A DNA stretch of 64,000 bases, from positions 1 to 64,000 of the forward strand of contig JANXUK010000132.1 in NCBI GenBank assembly GCA_025356275.1. Direction: 5' to 3'. How positions within the stretch are numbered: the stretch's first letter is position 1; every line of letters starts with the position of its first letter. This document shows, piece after piece, positions 50,525 through 60,041 of the stretch. A model generated the notes under the pieces. The model was not told the DNA's origin. It was given only the letters and a program-made list of their open reading frames with translations, and did not search any database. Both the position numbers and the translations under genes were made by a program. Source of the DNA: Sphingomonadales bacterium. GTDB taxonomy: Bacteria; Pseudomonadota; Alphaproteobacteria; Sphingomonadales; Sphingomonadaceae.

Positions 50525-52807
50525 TCATTTCCGCCCCTGATGCCGCACATTGGCCGGGCGCCCGCGCCTTCCCACCAGATGGCCGCCTTTGCGCCGAGCC
50601 TCACCCTCACGCCGGGGGCCGCGCGGCTCGATGCCGCTGCCGCCGCCATCCTCAGGCTCGAATTTCAAGGCGCCGGTCAGCGCATTGGCCTCGGCCAGCC
50701 GCAGTCGCAATATATCGCCAATGGCAAAGCGCGTGCCGCTCTGCTCCCCGACCAGTTGCTGCGCCTTTTCCTCATAGCCGAACCGCTCCCCGCCCAGCAC
50801 CGATACCGGCACCAGCCCGTCACCGCCGAGGCCAATGATCGTGGCGAACAGGCCGAATCGCTGCACGCCCGTCACGCGGCAGGCGAACACCTCACCCACC
50901 CGCGTCGCCAGCCACGCGGCGACATAGCGGTCCACCGTGTCACGCTCGGCCGCCATGGCGCGGCGCTCTGCGGCCGAGATCGCCTCGCAGATGCGGGTCA
51001 GGTCGGCCCGGTCGCGCGGGGCGAGGCCGCTGGCTGCCGGCAGCTTGCCCTTGGGCGCGGGCTGCTCCAGTCCATAGCCATCGACCAGCGCGCGGTGCAC
51101 CAACAGATCGGAATACCGCCGGATCGGTGACGTAAAATGCGCGTAAGACCCCAGAGCCAGCCCGAAATGCCCGGCATTGCGCGGGCCATAATAGGCCTGG
51201 GTCTGGCTGCGCAGCACCGCCTCCATCACCAGCGGCTTCTCGGTCTCATCGCCGACCCCCGCCAGCATCCGGTTGAACAGGCCCGGCGTGATCACCTGCC
51301 CCAGTGACAGTTTCATATCGAAAGTCGCAAGGTAATCCTTGAGCGCGATCAGCTTCTCGCGGCTCGGCGGTTCGTGGATGCGATAGACCACCGGCTGGAC
51401 CTTGGCCTCCAGCGCCTTGGCGGCGGCGACATTGGCGGCGATCATAAAATCCTCGACCACCCGGTGCGCATCAAGGCGTTCGCGCAGCGCAATGCCGGCA
51501 ATCACCCCATCGGCGCCCAGCATCACCCGCCGTTCGGGCAGGTCGAGGTTCAGCGGATCGCGGTCGGCCCGTGCCTTAGCCAGCGCGGTCCAGCAGGCCC
51601 ACAAATTGCCCAGATATGCTTCGGCACGGTCCTCGTCGATGCGGGCCTGCGCTTCCTCATAGGCGATGACCTCGGCGATGCGGACGATGGCGCGGGTGAA
51701 GCGCCATGCCGTCACCCGGCCCCGGCTGTCGATCACCATGTGGCAGGCCATCGCGGCGCGCGGCGCCCCGGCCTTCAGCGAGCAGACATCGGCCGACAAT
51801 ACCTCGGGCAGCATCGGCACCACACGGTCGGGGAAATAGGCCGAATTGCCGCGTTTGCGCGCCTCCTTGTCCACCTCGCCGCCGGGGCGGACATAGAACG
51901 ACACATCGGCGATAGCGACCAGCGCGCGCCACCCGCCTTCGCCGTCAGGCTCGGCCCAGATCGCGTCATCATGGTCGCGCGCATCGCTGGGGTCGATGGC
52001 GACGATCGGCAAATGCGTCAGATCCTCGCGCGTTTCGGCAGTCAGCGGCTGTTTGGCGGACAGCTCGGCCTCGGCCAGCGCATCCTCGCTGAACACCGTC
52101 GGGATGCCATGCTTGTGGATCGCGATCAGGCTGAACGCGCGCGGCGCCAGCGGATCGCCCAGCACCACGGTCACGCGCACTCCCGCACGAAGGCTCCGCC
52201 CCGCCGGCTCGGCCAGCACCAGATTGCCGGCCACCGCCTGGCCAAGGTCCGAAATCGGCGACGAATGCCGTTCCCGCTTGTCCACCGGGGCGAGCCAGCC
52301 CTTGCCCGCGCCATCGATCTCGACCACGCCGAGCAGCTGATCGGCCATCGCCGGCAGCTTCTTCATCGGATGCGCCAGCCAGCCGGTCGGCGCTTCCTCG
52401 GTGCGCGCCAGCACCCGGTCGCCCAGCCGGAGCGCCCCAATCGGTGCCGCGCGCGCGCCCATTTTGGAACGCCCACCGCCCCGCTCGATTATCCGCAGAC
52501 GCGGCGGCGAAGCGGCGCTGTCGGGCTCCCAGCTGTCGGGCACCGCGATCGCTTCGCCATCCTCGATCGCCACCACCCGCAGCACTGTCACGCGCGGCAC
52601 CCCGCCCATCGCGTGGAACGCGGTGCGCTTGCCGTCGATCAGGCCCTCATCGGCCATGTCCTTGAGCAGCGCCTTGAGCGCGATCTTCTCCGCCCCATGC
52701 AGGGCGAATTCGCGCGCGATCTCACGCTTGCCGGCGGGGGTGTCCGACGCGGCGATAAAGTCGAGGATCTGCTGGCGCGAGGGCAGGCCTGCTTGCGGTT
52801 TGGACAT
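50525..52807 (-). CDS. rnr: Ribonuclease R
   Basis: A 3'-5' exoribonuclease of 760 residues that degrades structured RNA. An N-terminal winged-helix region (QQILDFIAASDTPAGKREIAREF) is followed by cold-shock-like domains, the RNB domain with metal-binding DPSDARDHDDAIW, FTSPIRRYSDLLVHRAL, a C-terminal S1 domain (FACRVTGVQRFGLFA) and a basic tail. The start MSKPQAG is chosen over an upstream Met with weaker sequence. Confidence 0.95.
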   Translation of the reverse strand: MSKPQAGLPSRQQILDFIAASDTPAGKREIAREFALHGAEKIALKALLKDMADEGLIDGKRTAFHAMGGVPRVTVLRVVAIEDGEAIAVPDSWEPDSAASPPRLRIIERGGGRSKMGARAAPIGALRLGDRVLARTEEAPTGWLAHPMKKLPAMADQLLGVVEIDGAGKGWLAPVDKRERHSSPISDLGQAVAGNLVLAEPAGRSLRAGVRVTVVLGDPLAPRAFSLIAIHKHGIPTVFSEDALAEAELSAKQPLTAETREDLTHLPIVAIDPSDARDHDDAIWAEPDGEGGWRALVAIADVSFYVRPGGEVDKEARKRGNSAYFPDRVVPMLPEVLSADVCSLKAGAPRAAMACHMVIDSRGRVTAWRFTRAIVRIAEVIAYEEAQARIDEDRAEAYLGNLWACWTALAKARADRDPLNLDLPERRVMLGADGVIAGIALRERLDAHRVVEDFMIAANVAAAKALEAKVQPVVYRIHEPPSREKLIALKDYLATFDMKLSLGQVITPGLFNRMLAGVGDETEKPLVMEAVLRSQTQAYYGPRNAGHFGLALGSYAHFTSPIRRYSDLLVHRALVDGYGLEQPAPKGKLPAASGLAPRDRADLTRICEAISAAERRAMAAERDTVDRYVAAWLATRVGEVFACRVTGVQRFGLFATIIGLGGDGLVPVSVLGGERFGYEEKAQQLVGEQSGTRFAIGDILRLRLAEANALTGALKFEPEDGGGSGIEPRGPRREGEARRKGGHLVGRRGRPANVRHQGRK

Positions 52808-52854
52808 CAGTAGCGCAGACCTGTGATCATCGCCCAATCCTCATCGCCCCATCC

Positions 52855-53457
52855 TCATCGCAAGGAAACCTGCGCGTCGCCATAATCATTGGCGCCGACG
52901 GTCGATTTGCGGGTGCCGATCAGCACCACGATCAGGATCACCAACCACCCCAGCAGCCCGGCAACGCCATTGACCCCCGCGCCGGCCGCCGCGGTGGACG
53001 GCATGCCGTTCTGCGTCTGCTGCATCATTGCCCTGGTCGTCGCCAATTGTGCGGGCATATGGGCCAGCACCGCGCCCTGCAGAGCCACCGGGATCAGCGC
53101 CAGCCAACCGGGCAGATTGCTGTCATGCAGCCGCCGCACTAGTGCCGCCGCGAGCAACAGGACATGCAGCACCGCCACCAACGCGCTGACCAGCACGATC
53201 TGCGACAGAACCGCCGACATTTTGGTCGCCACCACATTATTCATCGCCGCCTGCACTGCCTTCGGGTCGTGCCCTGCTGCGCGCACCGCATCGAACGCCC
53301 CGCTGACAATGCCGGCCATGAGCGGCAGCGCCACCACCGCCGAAATCGCCATCCCCAGCAGATAGACGAACAGCACGAACAACCAGAAAGTCTGCCGCGC
53401 GTCCCGCCCCTGAAAATTGACCAGATTGCGCAGGCCGTGATTGATTTCTCGCAGCAT
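52855..53457 (-). CDS. DUF805 membrane protein
   Basis: A 200-residue inner-membrane protein with four hydrophobic segments and the DUF805 hallmarks GRDARQTFWLFVLF near the N-terminus and RRLHDSNLPGWLALIP near residue 112. The function is unknown. It lies between rnr and the LprI-like gene on the same strand. Confidence 0.85.
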   Translation of the reverse strand: MLREINHGLRNLVNFQGRDARQTFWLFVLFVYLLGMAISAVVALPLMAGIVSGAFDAVRAAGHDPKAVQAAMNNVVATKMSAVLSQIVLVSALVAVLHVLLLAAALVRRLHDSNLPGWLALIPVALQGAVLAHMPAQLATTRAMMQQTQNGMPSTAAAGAGVNGVAGLLGWLVILIVVLIGTRKSTVGANDYGDAQVSLR

Positions 53458-53565
53458 GTAATGCCCTCCCCGGCAGCGTTCAGCAGGCGCGGGCGATGGA
53501 CATCATCGCGCGCGCGGGCCGGCCAGCCTTCAGCCGCCTACTATGCCTTGGCGGCGATGGCCAGT

Positions 53566-53982
53566 TCACCGAAGCTTTTCCAGCCGGATAGTGCGGCGGA
53601 TGGTTTCATCGATCTGGCAGATGGCATATTCGAGATAGGCGATGGTGCCGTTGCTGCCGTTGGGCGCGTAACGCTGGCAGACCTGATCACGGTGCCTGAT
53701 CCAGGCTCGCTCGTGCAGCCGCAAATCGGCCCGGGCGGCAGGCGATAGCCGTGCCATCGCGGCGCCATAGGCCTGGTTGAGCCGCGCATCCTGCCGCGCC
53801 AGCTCGTCGGCATTGCATTGCTGCATGGCGGGATCGACACCCCGCGCCGCATCGCCGGTGTTCAGGCAGCGATCATAGGCCTTGGTGTACCGCGCCGCCA
53901 AAGGATCGGGCCGCACCGCATGCGCGTGTTCCGCCGCGCCGAACGCCAGCGCGATCACGGCGAGCCCCAGCGCCCGGCGCAT
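53566..53982 (-). CDS. LprI/DUF1311-family exported protein
   Basis: A 138-residue protein with a signal peptide (ALGLAVIALAFGAAEHAHA) and a helical domain with four cysteines, in YDRCLNTGDA, MQQCNADEL, HRDQVC and YAICQID. This pattern fits the LprI family, some members of which inhibit lysozyme. The ATG overlaps the proS stop by one base. The upstream frame that extends to 54213 lies inside proS and is not used. Confidence 0.82.
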   Translation of the reverse strand: MRRALGLAVIALAFGAAEHAHAVRPDPLAARYTKAYDRCLNTGDAARGVDPAMQQCNADELARQDARLNQAYGAAMARLSPAARADLRLHERAWIRHRDQVCQRYAPNGSNGTIAYLEYAICQIDETIRRTIRLEKLR

Positions 53983-55532
53983 CAGTAGGACCGCGCCAGA
54001 TAGATGCGTTCCACCGCCGGGGCGCCGGTAAAGATGCAGGCGCCGCTCACCGCCGCCCCATCGAGCGGCGTGTTGCGGATGGTGAGTTTGAGGGCCTTGA
54101 GCTTCTCCACCACCGCATCGAGCGCCGCGCCTTCTGGGCGCGACCATGCGACCGAGGCCCAGCCCTTCACCGCATCCTCGCTGCCGGTGAAATAGGCCGC
54201 CACCGCCGCCCAATCGTCCATCGGCACAATCGCGGCATCGCGGCGCGCCATGGCCTCGGCATGCAGCGCGCGCTGGATATTTTCGATCTCGGCGCTTGCG
54301 ACGCCTAGAAATTCATCGCGCGATTGCGCTGCGAATGCCACCTTGCCGTCATCCCGCCACAGCCGGTCCCGCCGTAGCACGCTGACCTGCCCGCCCGCCG
54401 CATCGCGCCCGCCGATCTCCAGCACCAGTGGCACGCCCTTTTTAACCCAGGCCCAACGCTTTTGCGTCGCCTTGCCGGGCCGTTTGTCGAGCAGCACCCG
54501 CACTGGCTCGCCCAAAGCGTGCTGCGCCGCCAGCGCCCGGCGCAAGTCCTCGCAATAGGCCAGCAGCGCCGCGTCGCCGTCATCCTCGCGCAGCATCGGC
54601 AGGATCACCACCTGCTGCGGTGCGATGGCGGGGGGCACGCGCAACCCGTCATCATCGCCGTGGACCATGATGACCCCGCCGATCAGCCGGGTGGACACGC
54701 CCCAGCTGGTGGTATGCGCGAATTCCTGCACGCCCTCGCGGCTCTGGTACTGGATGCCGGACGCCTCTGCGAAACCGGTGCCGAGGTAATGCGAGGTGCC
54801 GGCCTGAAGCGCCTTGCCGTCCTGCATCATCGCCTCGATACTATAGGTCGCCTGCGCGCCGGGAAACCGTTCATTCTCGGGCTTTTCGCCGGCGATCACC
54901 GGCATGGCCAGCACCTCCTCGGCAAAGCCGCGATACATTTCCAGCGCGCGCAAAGTCTCCGCCATGGCGTCGTCACGGTCGGCATGCGCGGTATGCCCCT
55001 CCTGCCACAGGAATTCGCTGGTGCGGAGGAACATCCGCGTCCGCATCTCCCACCGCACGACATTAGCCCATTGGTTGGTCAGCATCGGCAGATCGCGCCA
55101 GCTCTGCACCCAGCGCGCCATCGCCGCGCCGATCACGGTTTCGGAGGTGGGGCGCACGATCAGCGGCTCCTCCAGCTTGGCCTCGGGATCAGGCACCAGC
55201 CCGCCCTTGCCATCCGCGATCAGCCGGTGATGGGTGACGACCGCCATTTCCTTTGCAAATCCATCGACATGCGCAGCCTCCTTCGCAAAATAGCTGAGAG
55301 GAATGAACAGCGGAAAATAGCAATTCTCGACCCCGGCGGCCTTGATGCGCGCATCCATCAGCGTCTGGATCCGCTCCCAGATGCCATAGCCCCACGGGCG
55401 GATGACCATGCAGCCACGCACCCCCGATTCCTCGGCCATCTGCGCTTCAGAGATCACCTCCTGATACCAGGCGGCGAAATCCCCGGCGCGGGTGGTGGAC
55501 AGGGCATGACGGATCGTGGGTTTCTGGGACAT
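53982..55532 (-). CDS. proS: Prolyl-tRNA synthetase, eukaryal/archaeal-like type
   Basis: Class II synthetase of 516 residues. Motif 2 is in RWEMRTRMFLRTSEFLWQEGHTAHA, and the N-terminus reads FAAWYQEVISEAQMAE and GCMVIRPWGYGIWE, the pattern of the ProS3 (archaeal/eukaryal-like) group and not of the longer or shorter bacterial ProRS types. The C-terminal ~60 residues match the usual extension of that type. The ATG at 55532 is preferred over the Met at 55598. A strong hairpin lies 15 nt upstream. Confidence 0.93.
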   Translation of the reverse strand: MSQKPTIRHALSTTRAGDFAAWYQEVISEAQMAEESGVRGCMVIRPWGYGIWERIQTLMDARIKAAGVENCYFPLFIPLSYFAKEAAHVDGFAKEMAVVTHHRLIADGKGGLVPDPEAKLEEPLIVRPTSETVIGAAMARWVQSWRDLPMLTNQWANVVRWEMRTRMFLRTSEFLWQEGHTAHADRDDAMAETLRALEMYRGFAEEVLAMPVIAGEKPENERFPGAQATYSIEAMMQDGKALQAGTSHYLGTGFAEASGIQYQSREGVQEFAHTTSWGVSTRLIGGVIMVHGDDDGLRVPPAIAPQQVVILPMLREDDGDAALLAYCEDLRRALAAQHALGEPVRVLLDKRPGKATQKRWAWVKKGVPLVLEIGGRDAAGGQVSVLRRDRLWRDDGKVAFAAQSRDEFLGVASAEIENIQRALHAEAMARRDAAIVPMDDWAAVAAYFTGSEDAVKGWASVAWSRPEGAALDAVVEKLKALKLTIRNTPLDGAAVSGACIFTGAPAVERIYLARSY

Positions 55533-55547
55533 GTCGGAGCGCTTAGA

Positions 55548-55590
55548 GCGATTTCGAGGGAAATGGAACATTTCCCGGCTCGAAAATCGC
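55548..55590. repeat. Inverted repeat in the proS leader
   Basis: GCGATTTCGAG...CTCGAAAATCGC with an inner AAATG/CATTT stem, with short bulges. On the minus strand it ends 15 nt before the proS start codon, so it would form a hairpin in the leader. A related half-site (TTCAAAATCGC) lies near 55636-55648. It could be a terminator of phaR on the same strand, a regulatory leader or a small dispersed palindrome. Confidence 0.55.
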
Positions 55591-55650
55591 GGTAACACAA
55601 CAGCCGCTTCATGCGGGCAGGATCAAACCCGCCCGCTGTTCAAAATCGCT

Positions 55651-56220
55651 TTAATGCCCCAGCGTATCGAGTTTCTTCTGCATCTCAGCCATTTGCGCGC
55701 GGAGGCTGGCCAGATCATCTTCTGCGGTCGCGGCGGGCTTGGGCGCCGGGTCGGCCCCTGCGCCACCCTCACCGTTGGGGACGAAGGCGGCGGCGGCAGC
55801 CTTGAAGATCGCCATGTTCTGCTGCGCCAGCTTGGCCAGCGGATTGCCCTCGATCGATTCCTCGAATGCCTTGCGCAGTTTCAGCTGATTGTCGCGGAAA
55901 TGGTCCATCGACGCCTCAAGGTAATGCGGGATCAGCGATTGCATCGAATTACCATACATTCCAATCAGTTGGCGCAGGAAGTTCACCGGCAGCATCTGCT
56001 CGCCGCTGGCCTCCTCCTCCATGATGATCTGGGTGAGGATCTGATGGGTAATGTCGGCGCCCGATTTGGCATCGATCACACGGAATTCCACGCCCTCACG
56101 CGTCATCTTAGCCAGATGGTCGAGCGTGATATAGCTCGACGACTGGGTGTTATACAGCCGCCGGTTGGCGTATTTCTTGATGACGACGGTGGCGGCGTCG
56201 GCGCCGGTTTTCTGCGACAT
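55651..56220 (-). CDS. phaR: Polyhydroxyalkanoate synthesis repressor PhaR
   Basis: A 189-residue DNA- and PHA-binding regulator. The N-terminal domain has VVIKKYANRRLYNTQSSSYITL, diagnostic of PhaR, and the accumulation-regulator repeat follows (EMLPVNFLRQLIGMYG-like). The C-terminal third is Ala/Pro-rich and ends in a short coiled coil. It represses phasin and PHA genes until granules sequester it. The PHA synthase is not in the window. Confidence 0.93.
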   Translation of the reverse strand: MSQKTGADAATVVIKKYANRRLYNTQSSSYITLDHLAKMTREGVEFRVIDAKSGADITHQILTQIIMEEEASGEQMLPVNFLRQLIGMYGNSMQSLIPHYLEASMDHFRDNQLKLRKAFEESIEGNPLAKLAQQNMAIFKAAAAAFVPNGEGGAGADPAPKPAATAEDDLASLRAQMAEMQKKLDTLGH

Positions 56221-56318
56221 TTTCGTTCCCACCTTGCATGCTCGCCCTAGAATACCACCAAGCACGAGCGCAGCGCAACAAAATGCTGCTGGAGCGAAAA
56301 AAGCGCGGCTGTGCCGCT

Positions 56319-57359
56319 TCAGCGCGAAAAACGCCGCCCCAAAAGCGTCAGCAACTCATATTGCGACAGACCGCTGGCCGCCGCGGCCTGAGGCAGGCTG
56401 TACTCGGCCTCAACCCAATCGCCCTCGGCAAGATCGGGCGCCTCAGCCAGATCGACAACGCTCATATCCATCGACACAAGGCCCAGCACCGGCAGCACCG
56501 CCTCGCCCGCGCGCATCAGCCCCTTACCGGACCAGCAGCGCAAATAGCCATCGGCATAGCCCAGCGCCACCACGCCCACCCGCATCGGCGCCGGCGCGGT
56601 AAACGTTGCATTGTATCCGACACGCTCCCCCGCCGCCAGCATCCGCACCTGCATCAGCGCCGCCTGGGGATACGCCACCTGCCGGATCACCCCGGCCAGT
56701 TCGGCGCGCGGCACTCCGCCATACAGCGCCAATCCGGGCCGGGTCAGCGCCCCGTGATATGCCGGCCCCAGCGCGATCCCCGCACTGTTCGCCAGACTGG
56801 CGCGGCGATGCGGAATTTGCGCGCATGCCCCCTGCCAGCGGGCCAGTTGCGCGGCATTCTGCGGCGTGTCCTCGTCGGCAGAGGCGAGATGCGACAGCAG
56901 CACGTCCACCGCCAACCCCCCAATCGCCGGATCGCCGAGATCCGTCAGCGGCAGACCAAGCCGGTTGATCCCGGTGTCGACCATCAGATCGCATGGGCCC
57001 CCACCAGACGCCAGCCACAGCGCCGCCTGCCGCACCGAATTGATCACCGGGCGCATGCCGGTCGCCTGCGCCCACGCCGCATCGACCGCAGTCAGAGGCC
57101 CGTGCAGCACCGACAGCCGCGCCGGCGCCACCACATCCAGCAGCTCGGCGGCCTCGCCCCAATGCGCCACGAAGAAATCGCGCGCGCCGGCGTCCTGCAA
57201 CACCTGCGCCGTCAGACGCGCGCCAATGCCATAGCCATCGGCCTTGACTGCCGCCCCCGCCGCGGCTGCGCCCGACATCAGATCCAGCGCGCGCCAATTA
57301 CCGGCCAGCGCGGCGCGGTCCACCGCCAAGCGCAGCGCGGCGGGCGGCGCGTCAGGCAT
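56319..57359 (-). CDS. alr: Alanine racemase
   Basis: PLP enzyme that interconverts L- and D-alanine for peptidoglycan. The PLP lysine is in VKADGYGIG near residue 40, and the second catalytic residue Tyr is in GERVGYNATF. The protein is 346 residues, with the Met at 57359 chosen so that it starts MPDAPPA; an adjacent Met at 57362 is equally possible. The start overlaps the end of the MFS gene. Confidence 0.92.
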   Translation of the reverse strand: MPDAPPAALRLAVDRAALAGNWRALDLMSGAAAAGAAVKADGYGIGARLTAQVLQDAGARDFFVAHWGEAAELLDVVAPARLSVLHGPLTAVDAAWAQATGMRPVINSVRQAALWLASGGGPCDLMVDTGINRLGLPLTDLGDPAIGGLAVDVLLSHLASADEDTPQNAAQLARWQGACAQIPHRRASLANSAGIALGPAYHGALTRPGLALYGGVPRAELAGVIRQVAYPQAALMQVRMLAAGERVGYNATFTAPAPMRVGVVALGYADGYLRCWSGKGLMRAGEAVLPVLGLVSMDMSVVDLAEAPDLAEGDWVEAEYSLPQAAAASGLSQYELLTLLGRRFSR

Positions 57360-59013
57360 CATCGCGCGGCGGCCCGCCCGGTAGGCCAAACCACGCCACC
57401 ACCAGCGCCGCTGCCACCACCACCCACGTGTACCACAGGCCAGCATAGGGATCGCCGGTCCGCGCCGCGATATAGCTGGCGATCAGCGGCAGGAATCCCC
57501 CGAAATAGCCGGTGCCGACATGATAGGGGATGCTCATCGAGGAATAGCGGATGCGGGCCGGAAACATCTCGGTCAGCAGCGCCGCCAGCGGGCCATAGGT
57601 GACGGCGAACAGCCCGAGCAGTATCAGCATCCCCGCCAAAATCACCATGCTCTGTGCCAGCGACGGCGTCACTTTGGCAAGATCATACCCTGCGGTGCTC
57701 AGCCATCCTTGCAATTGTTTCGCGCGCGCAGGCTTGTCGGCCCATTTATACGCCGCGATCGCTTGCGGCTTGCCACCGATGCTGAGCGCGACATCCGATC
57801 CGGCCGCAATATGGTAAGCCGCCCCCGCCGCAGTCAGGTCGCCCAGCAATTTGCCGCAAGGCGTCGCCTGCTCGCTGGCGAACGGGCTGTAGCGGCAGTC
57901 GGGCCCGCTGACCACGATGGGCGCGCGCGCCGATGCCGCCGCAAGCCCCGGATTGGCCGCATCGCCGATCATCCAGAATACCGGAAACAACACGATCAGC
58001 GTCAGGATATAGCCGATGATGATCGGCTTTTTGCGCCCGATCCGGTCCGACAGCGCGGCGAACCATACGAACGGCCCCACCCCCAGCACCGCCGCGATGG
58101 CCGCGATGATCTCGGCGCGCGCATCCTGCAACCGCATTGCCAGCTTGAGGAAAGACAGCGCCGAGAACATCGACGTATAGGAAATCACCGTCATCCCCGC
58201 CGCCAACCCGAAGAGCGCGACGAAAATCCGCCGCCGGTTGCCGGGATAGGTGAAGCTTTCCTTGAACGGATTGGCGGACAGTCCGCCCGCCGCCTTCATT
58301 GCCTTGAACACCGGGCTTTCCGCCAGTTTCAGCCGCATCCACAGCGATATGGCCAAGAGGCCCAGGCTAAGGACAAAAGGCACCCGCCAGCCCCAGGTCG
58401 CCCATACCGCCTCGCCCAGCAACGCCTTGCATCCCAGTACCGACACCAGGCTGAGCCCGAACCCGCTCAGCACGCTGGCCTGGATATAGCCGGTGTAATA
58501 GCCGCGCCGCCCGGCCGGGGCATGCTCCGCCACATAGATCGCCGCGCCGCCATATTCGCCGCCGAGCGCCAGCCCCTGAATGATCCTGAGCCCAATGATC
58601 AGCACCGGCGCCGCCATGCCGATACGCGCGGCGGACGGGGTGAGGCCGACCCCGGCGGTGGCCATGCCCATCAGCATCACCGTGACCAGAAACGTGTATT
58701 TGCGCCCCAGCCGGTCGCCCAGAAACCCGAACAGCACTGCCCCCAAAGGCCGGAACCCGAACCCCACCGCGAACCCGGCCCAGACCAGCAGCACCTGCAA
58801 GGTCGGGCTGCCGCTGGGGAAGAAGCTTTTGCCGATACTGGCCGCCAGCGTGCCGTAGATGAAGAAATCGTACCATTCGAACACCGTGCCCGCCGCGCTG
58901 GCCACGATGATCAGCCGCATGTCGGCGGCGGTGGGCTGATGGTCTTGTGTCCCGATTGCTTCCGCGCTTGCTGCCCCGTTCATTCTCGCCCCCCCGTTCA
59001 TTCTCGCCCCCAT
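57352..59013 (-). CDS. MFS transporter, metabolite:proton symporter type
   Basis: About 553 residues with 12 predicted membrane helices. MFS signatures FGFLGDRLGRKYTF (after helix 2) and ALSDRIGRKKPI (after helix 8) are clear; the closest group is ProP/ShiA-like. An unusually long loop of ~85 residues (about residues 350-435 with Cys and Ser/Ala) precedes the last helices. The start is uncertain because GTTCATTCTCGCCCCC is tandemly duplicated there, giving Mets at 59013, 59001 and 58983. Substrate unknown. Confidence 0.85.
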   Translation of the reverse strand: MGARMNGGARMNGAASAEAIGTQDHQPTAADMRLIIVASAAGTVFEWYDFFIYGTLAASIGKSFFPSGSPTLQVLLVWAGFAVGFGFRPLGAVLFGFLGDRLGRKYTFLVTVMLMGMATAGVGLTPSAARIGMAAPVLIIGLRIIQGLALGGEYGGAAIYVAEHAPAGRRGYYTGYIQASVLSGFGLSLVSVLGCKALLGEAVWATWGWRVPFVLSLGLLAISLWMRLKLAESPVFKAMKAAGGLSANPFKESFTYPGNRRRIFVALFGLAAGMTVISYTSMFSALSFLKLAMRLQDARAEIIAAIAAVLGVGPFVWFAALSDRIGRKKPIIIGYILTLIVLFPVFWMIGDAANPGLAAASARAPIVVSGPDCRYSPFASEQATPCGKLLGDLTAAGAAYHIAAGSDVALSIGGKPQAIAAYKWADKPARAKQLQGWLSTAGYDLAKVTPSLAQSMVILAGMLILLGLFAVTYGPLAALLTEMFPARIRYSSMSIPYHVGTGYFGGFLPLIASYIAARTGDPYAGLWYTWVVVAAALVVAWFGLPGGPPRDDA

Positions 59014-59048
59014 TATGATCGTGGTGTTTTCGCGCCCTAGCTGCCGCC

Positions 59049-59510
59049 CTAACCGCTGACCGCGCGGTTGGAAAGCGCCGCCTGTGCCGCCCGCCACGCC
59101 AGCAGGATCGCGCCATGCCGGCCGGGATAGGCAGCGGCGGCGGATAGCGTGTCCAACCCCGGCCATAAGGGGATCGGCGCAGTTCCGGCCAGCCACGCGG
59201 CAATGGCGCGTTCGGCATTGGCGATATCGGCGGCATTGCACCCGGCAGCCCCCGCCAGAAAGATCGCCGCCGCCGCCTGCCCAACCGCGCAGGCCTGCGC
59301 CGCCACCCCCGCACCGGTAATCGCGCGCGTCGCATCGACCGCCAAACCCAGCGTCAACGAACTGCCGCAACTGGCCGAGCGCGCCTGCCCCCGCAGTGGC
59401 TGATCCTCACGCAGCGGAAACTCCGCCAGCCGCACCGCCAGCGCGAGCACCTCGGGCGTGTAGAGCAGCGCGGCGGACACCGCGCTATTTGTCGGTGCCG
59501 GGCGTGTCAT
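59049..59510 (-). CDS. Iron-sulfur cluster assembly scaffold-like protein (IscU/NifU family)
   Basis: A 153-residue protein with three cysteines spaced as in IscU-like scaffolds, in SASCGSSLTLGL, AQACAVGQAAA and AAGCNAAD, preceded by LYTPEVLALAVRLAEFPL. The Asp next to the first Cys in IscU (ACGD) is Ser here. It overlaps cvpA by 26 nt. A Fe-S scaffold role is the likeliest reading; a divergent relative with a different job is possible. Confidence 0.7.
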   Translation of the reverse strand: MTRPAPTNSAVSAALLYTPEVLALAVRLAEFPLREDQPLRGQARSASCGSSLTLGLAVDATRAITGAGVAAQACAVGQAAAAIFLAGAAGCNAADIANAERAIAAWLAGTAPIPLWPGLDTLSAAAAYPGRHGAILLAWRAAQAALSNRAVSG

Positions 59511-60030
59511 TGGCGTGGGCCGCAGCGGCAGCGGCCGCCTCGCTGCGCCGCTCCCCTATCATCTTGACCAATGCGTCGCTGCTGGCGTTGATGAACGGAT
59601 AGGTGCGCGATTGGGTGATCCAGTCGGGCCGGCCATTGACCCCCCAGATCGTGTCATACCCCAGCACCAGCACCGAAAAGCCCAGCACCACGATGATCGT
59701 GCCCTTCACCGCGCCAAAGCCAAAGCCCAGCACGCGGTCAAACGGCCCCAGCACCGAATTGCGGCTGGCATCGCCCAGCCACCGCGCCAACAGCTTGGTC
59801 AGCGCATAGGGCACCAACAGCAGGATAGCGAAACCCAGCACCGCCGCGCCCGAACTGGTATGCAGGTAATTGAGCAGGAACGCGCTCATCTGATCATGCA
59901 GATTGTGGATCGCGAACAGCGCGAATACCCACGCCAAAAGCGCCACAAATTCCTGCACAAAGCCCCGCATAAAGCCGAGCACCGCGCCGAGCCCAACCAG
60001 AATGAACACCGAGACATCAAAGCCAGTCAT
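59485..60030 (-). CDS. cvpA: CvpA-family membrane protein
   Basis: A 181-residue inner-membrane protein with about four hydrophobic segments and the CvpA N-terminus VSVFILVGLGAVLGFMRGFVQEF. Homologues are needed for colicin V production and envelope stress tolerance. The C-terminus is Ala/Glu-rich. It follows radA by 11 nt on the same strand. Confidence 0.88.
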   Translation of the reverse strand: MTGFDVSVFILVGLGAVLGFMRGFVQEFVALLAWVFALFAIHNLHDQMSAFLLNYLHTSSGAAVLGFAILLLVPYALTKLLARWLGDASRNSVLGPFDRVLGFGFGAVKGTIIVVLGFSVLVLGYDTIWGVNGRPDWITQSRTYPFINASSDALVKMIGERRSEAAAAAAAHANDTPGTDK

Positions 60031-60041
60031 CGCACCAAGCC

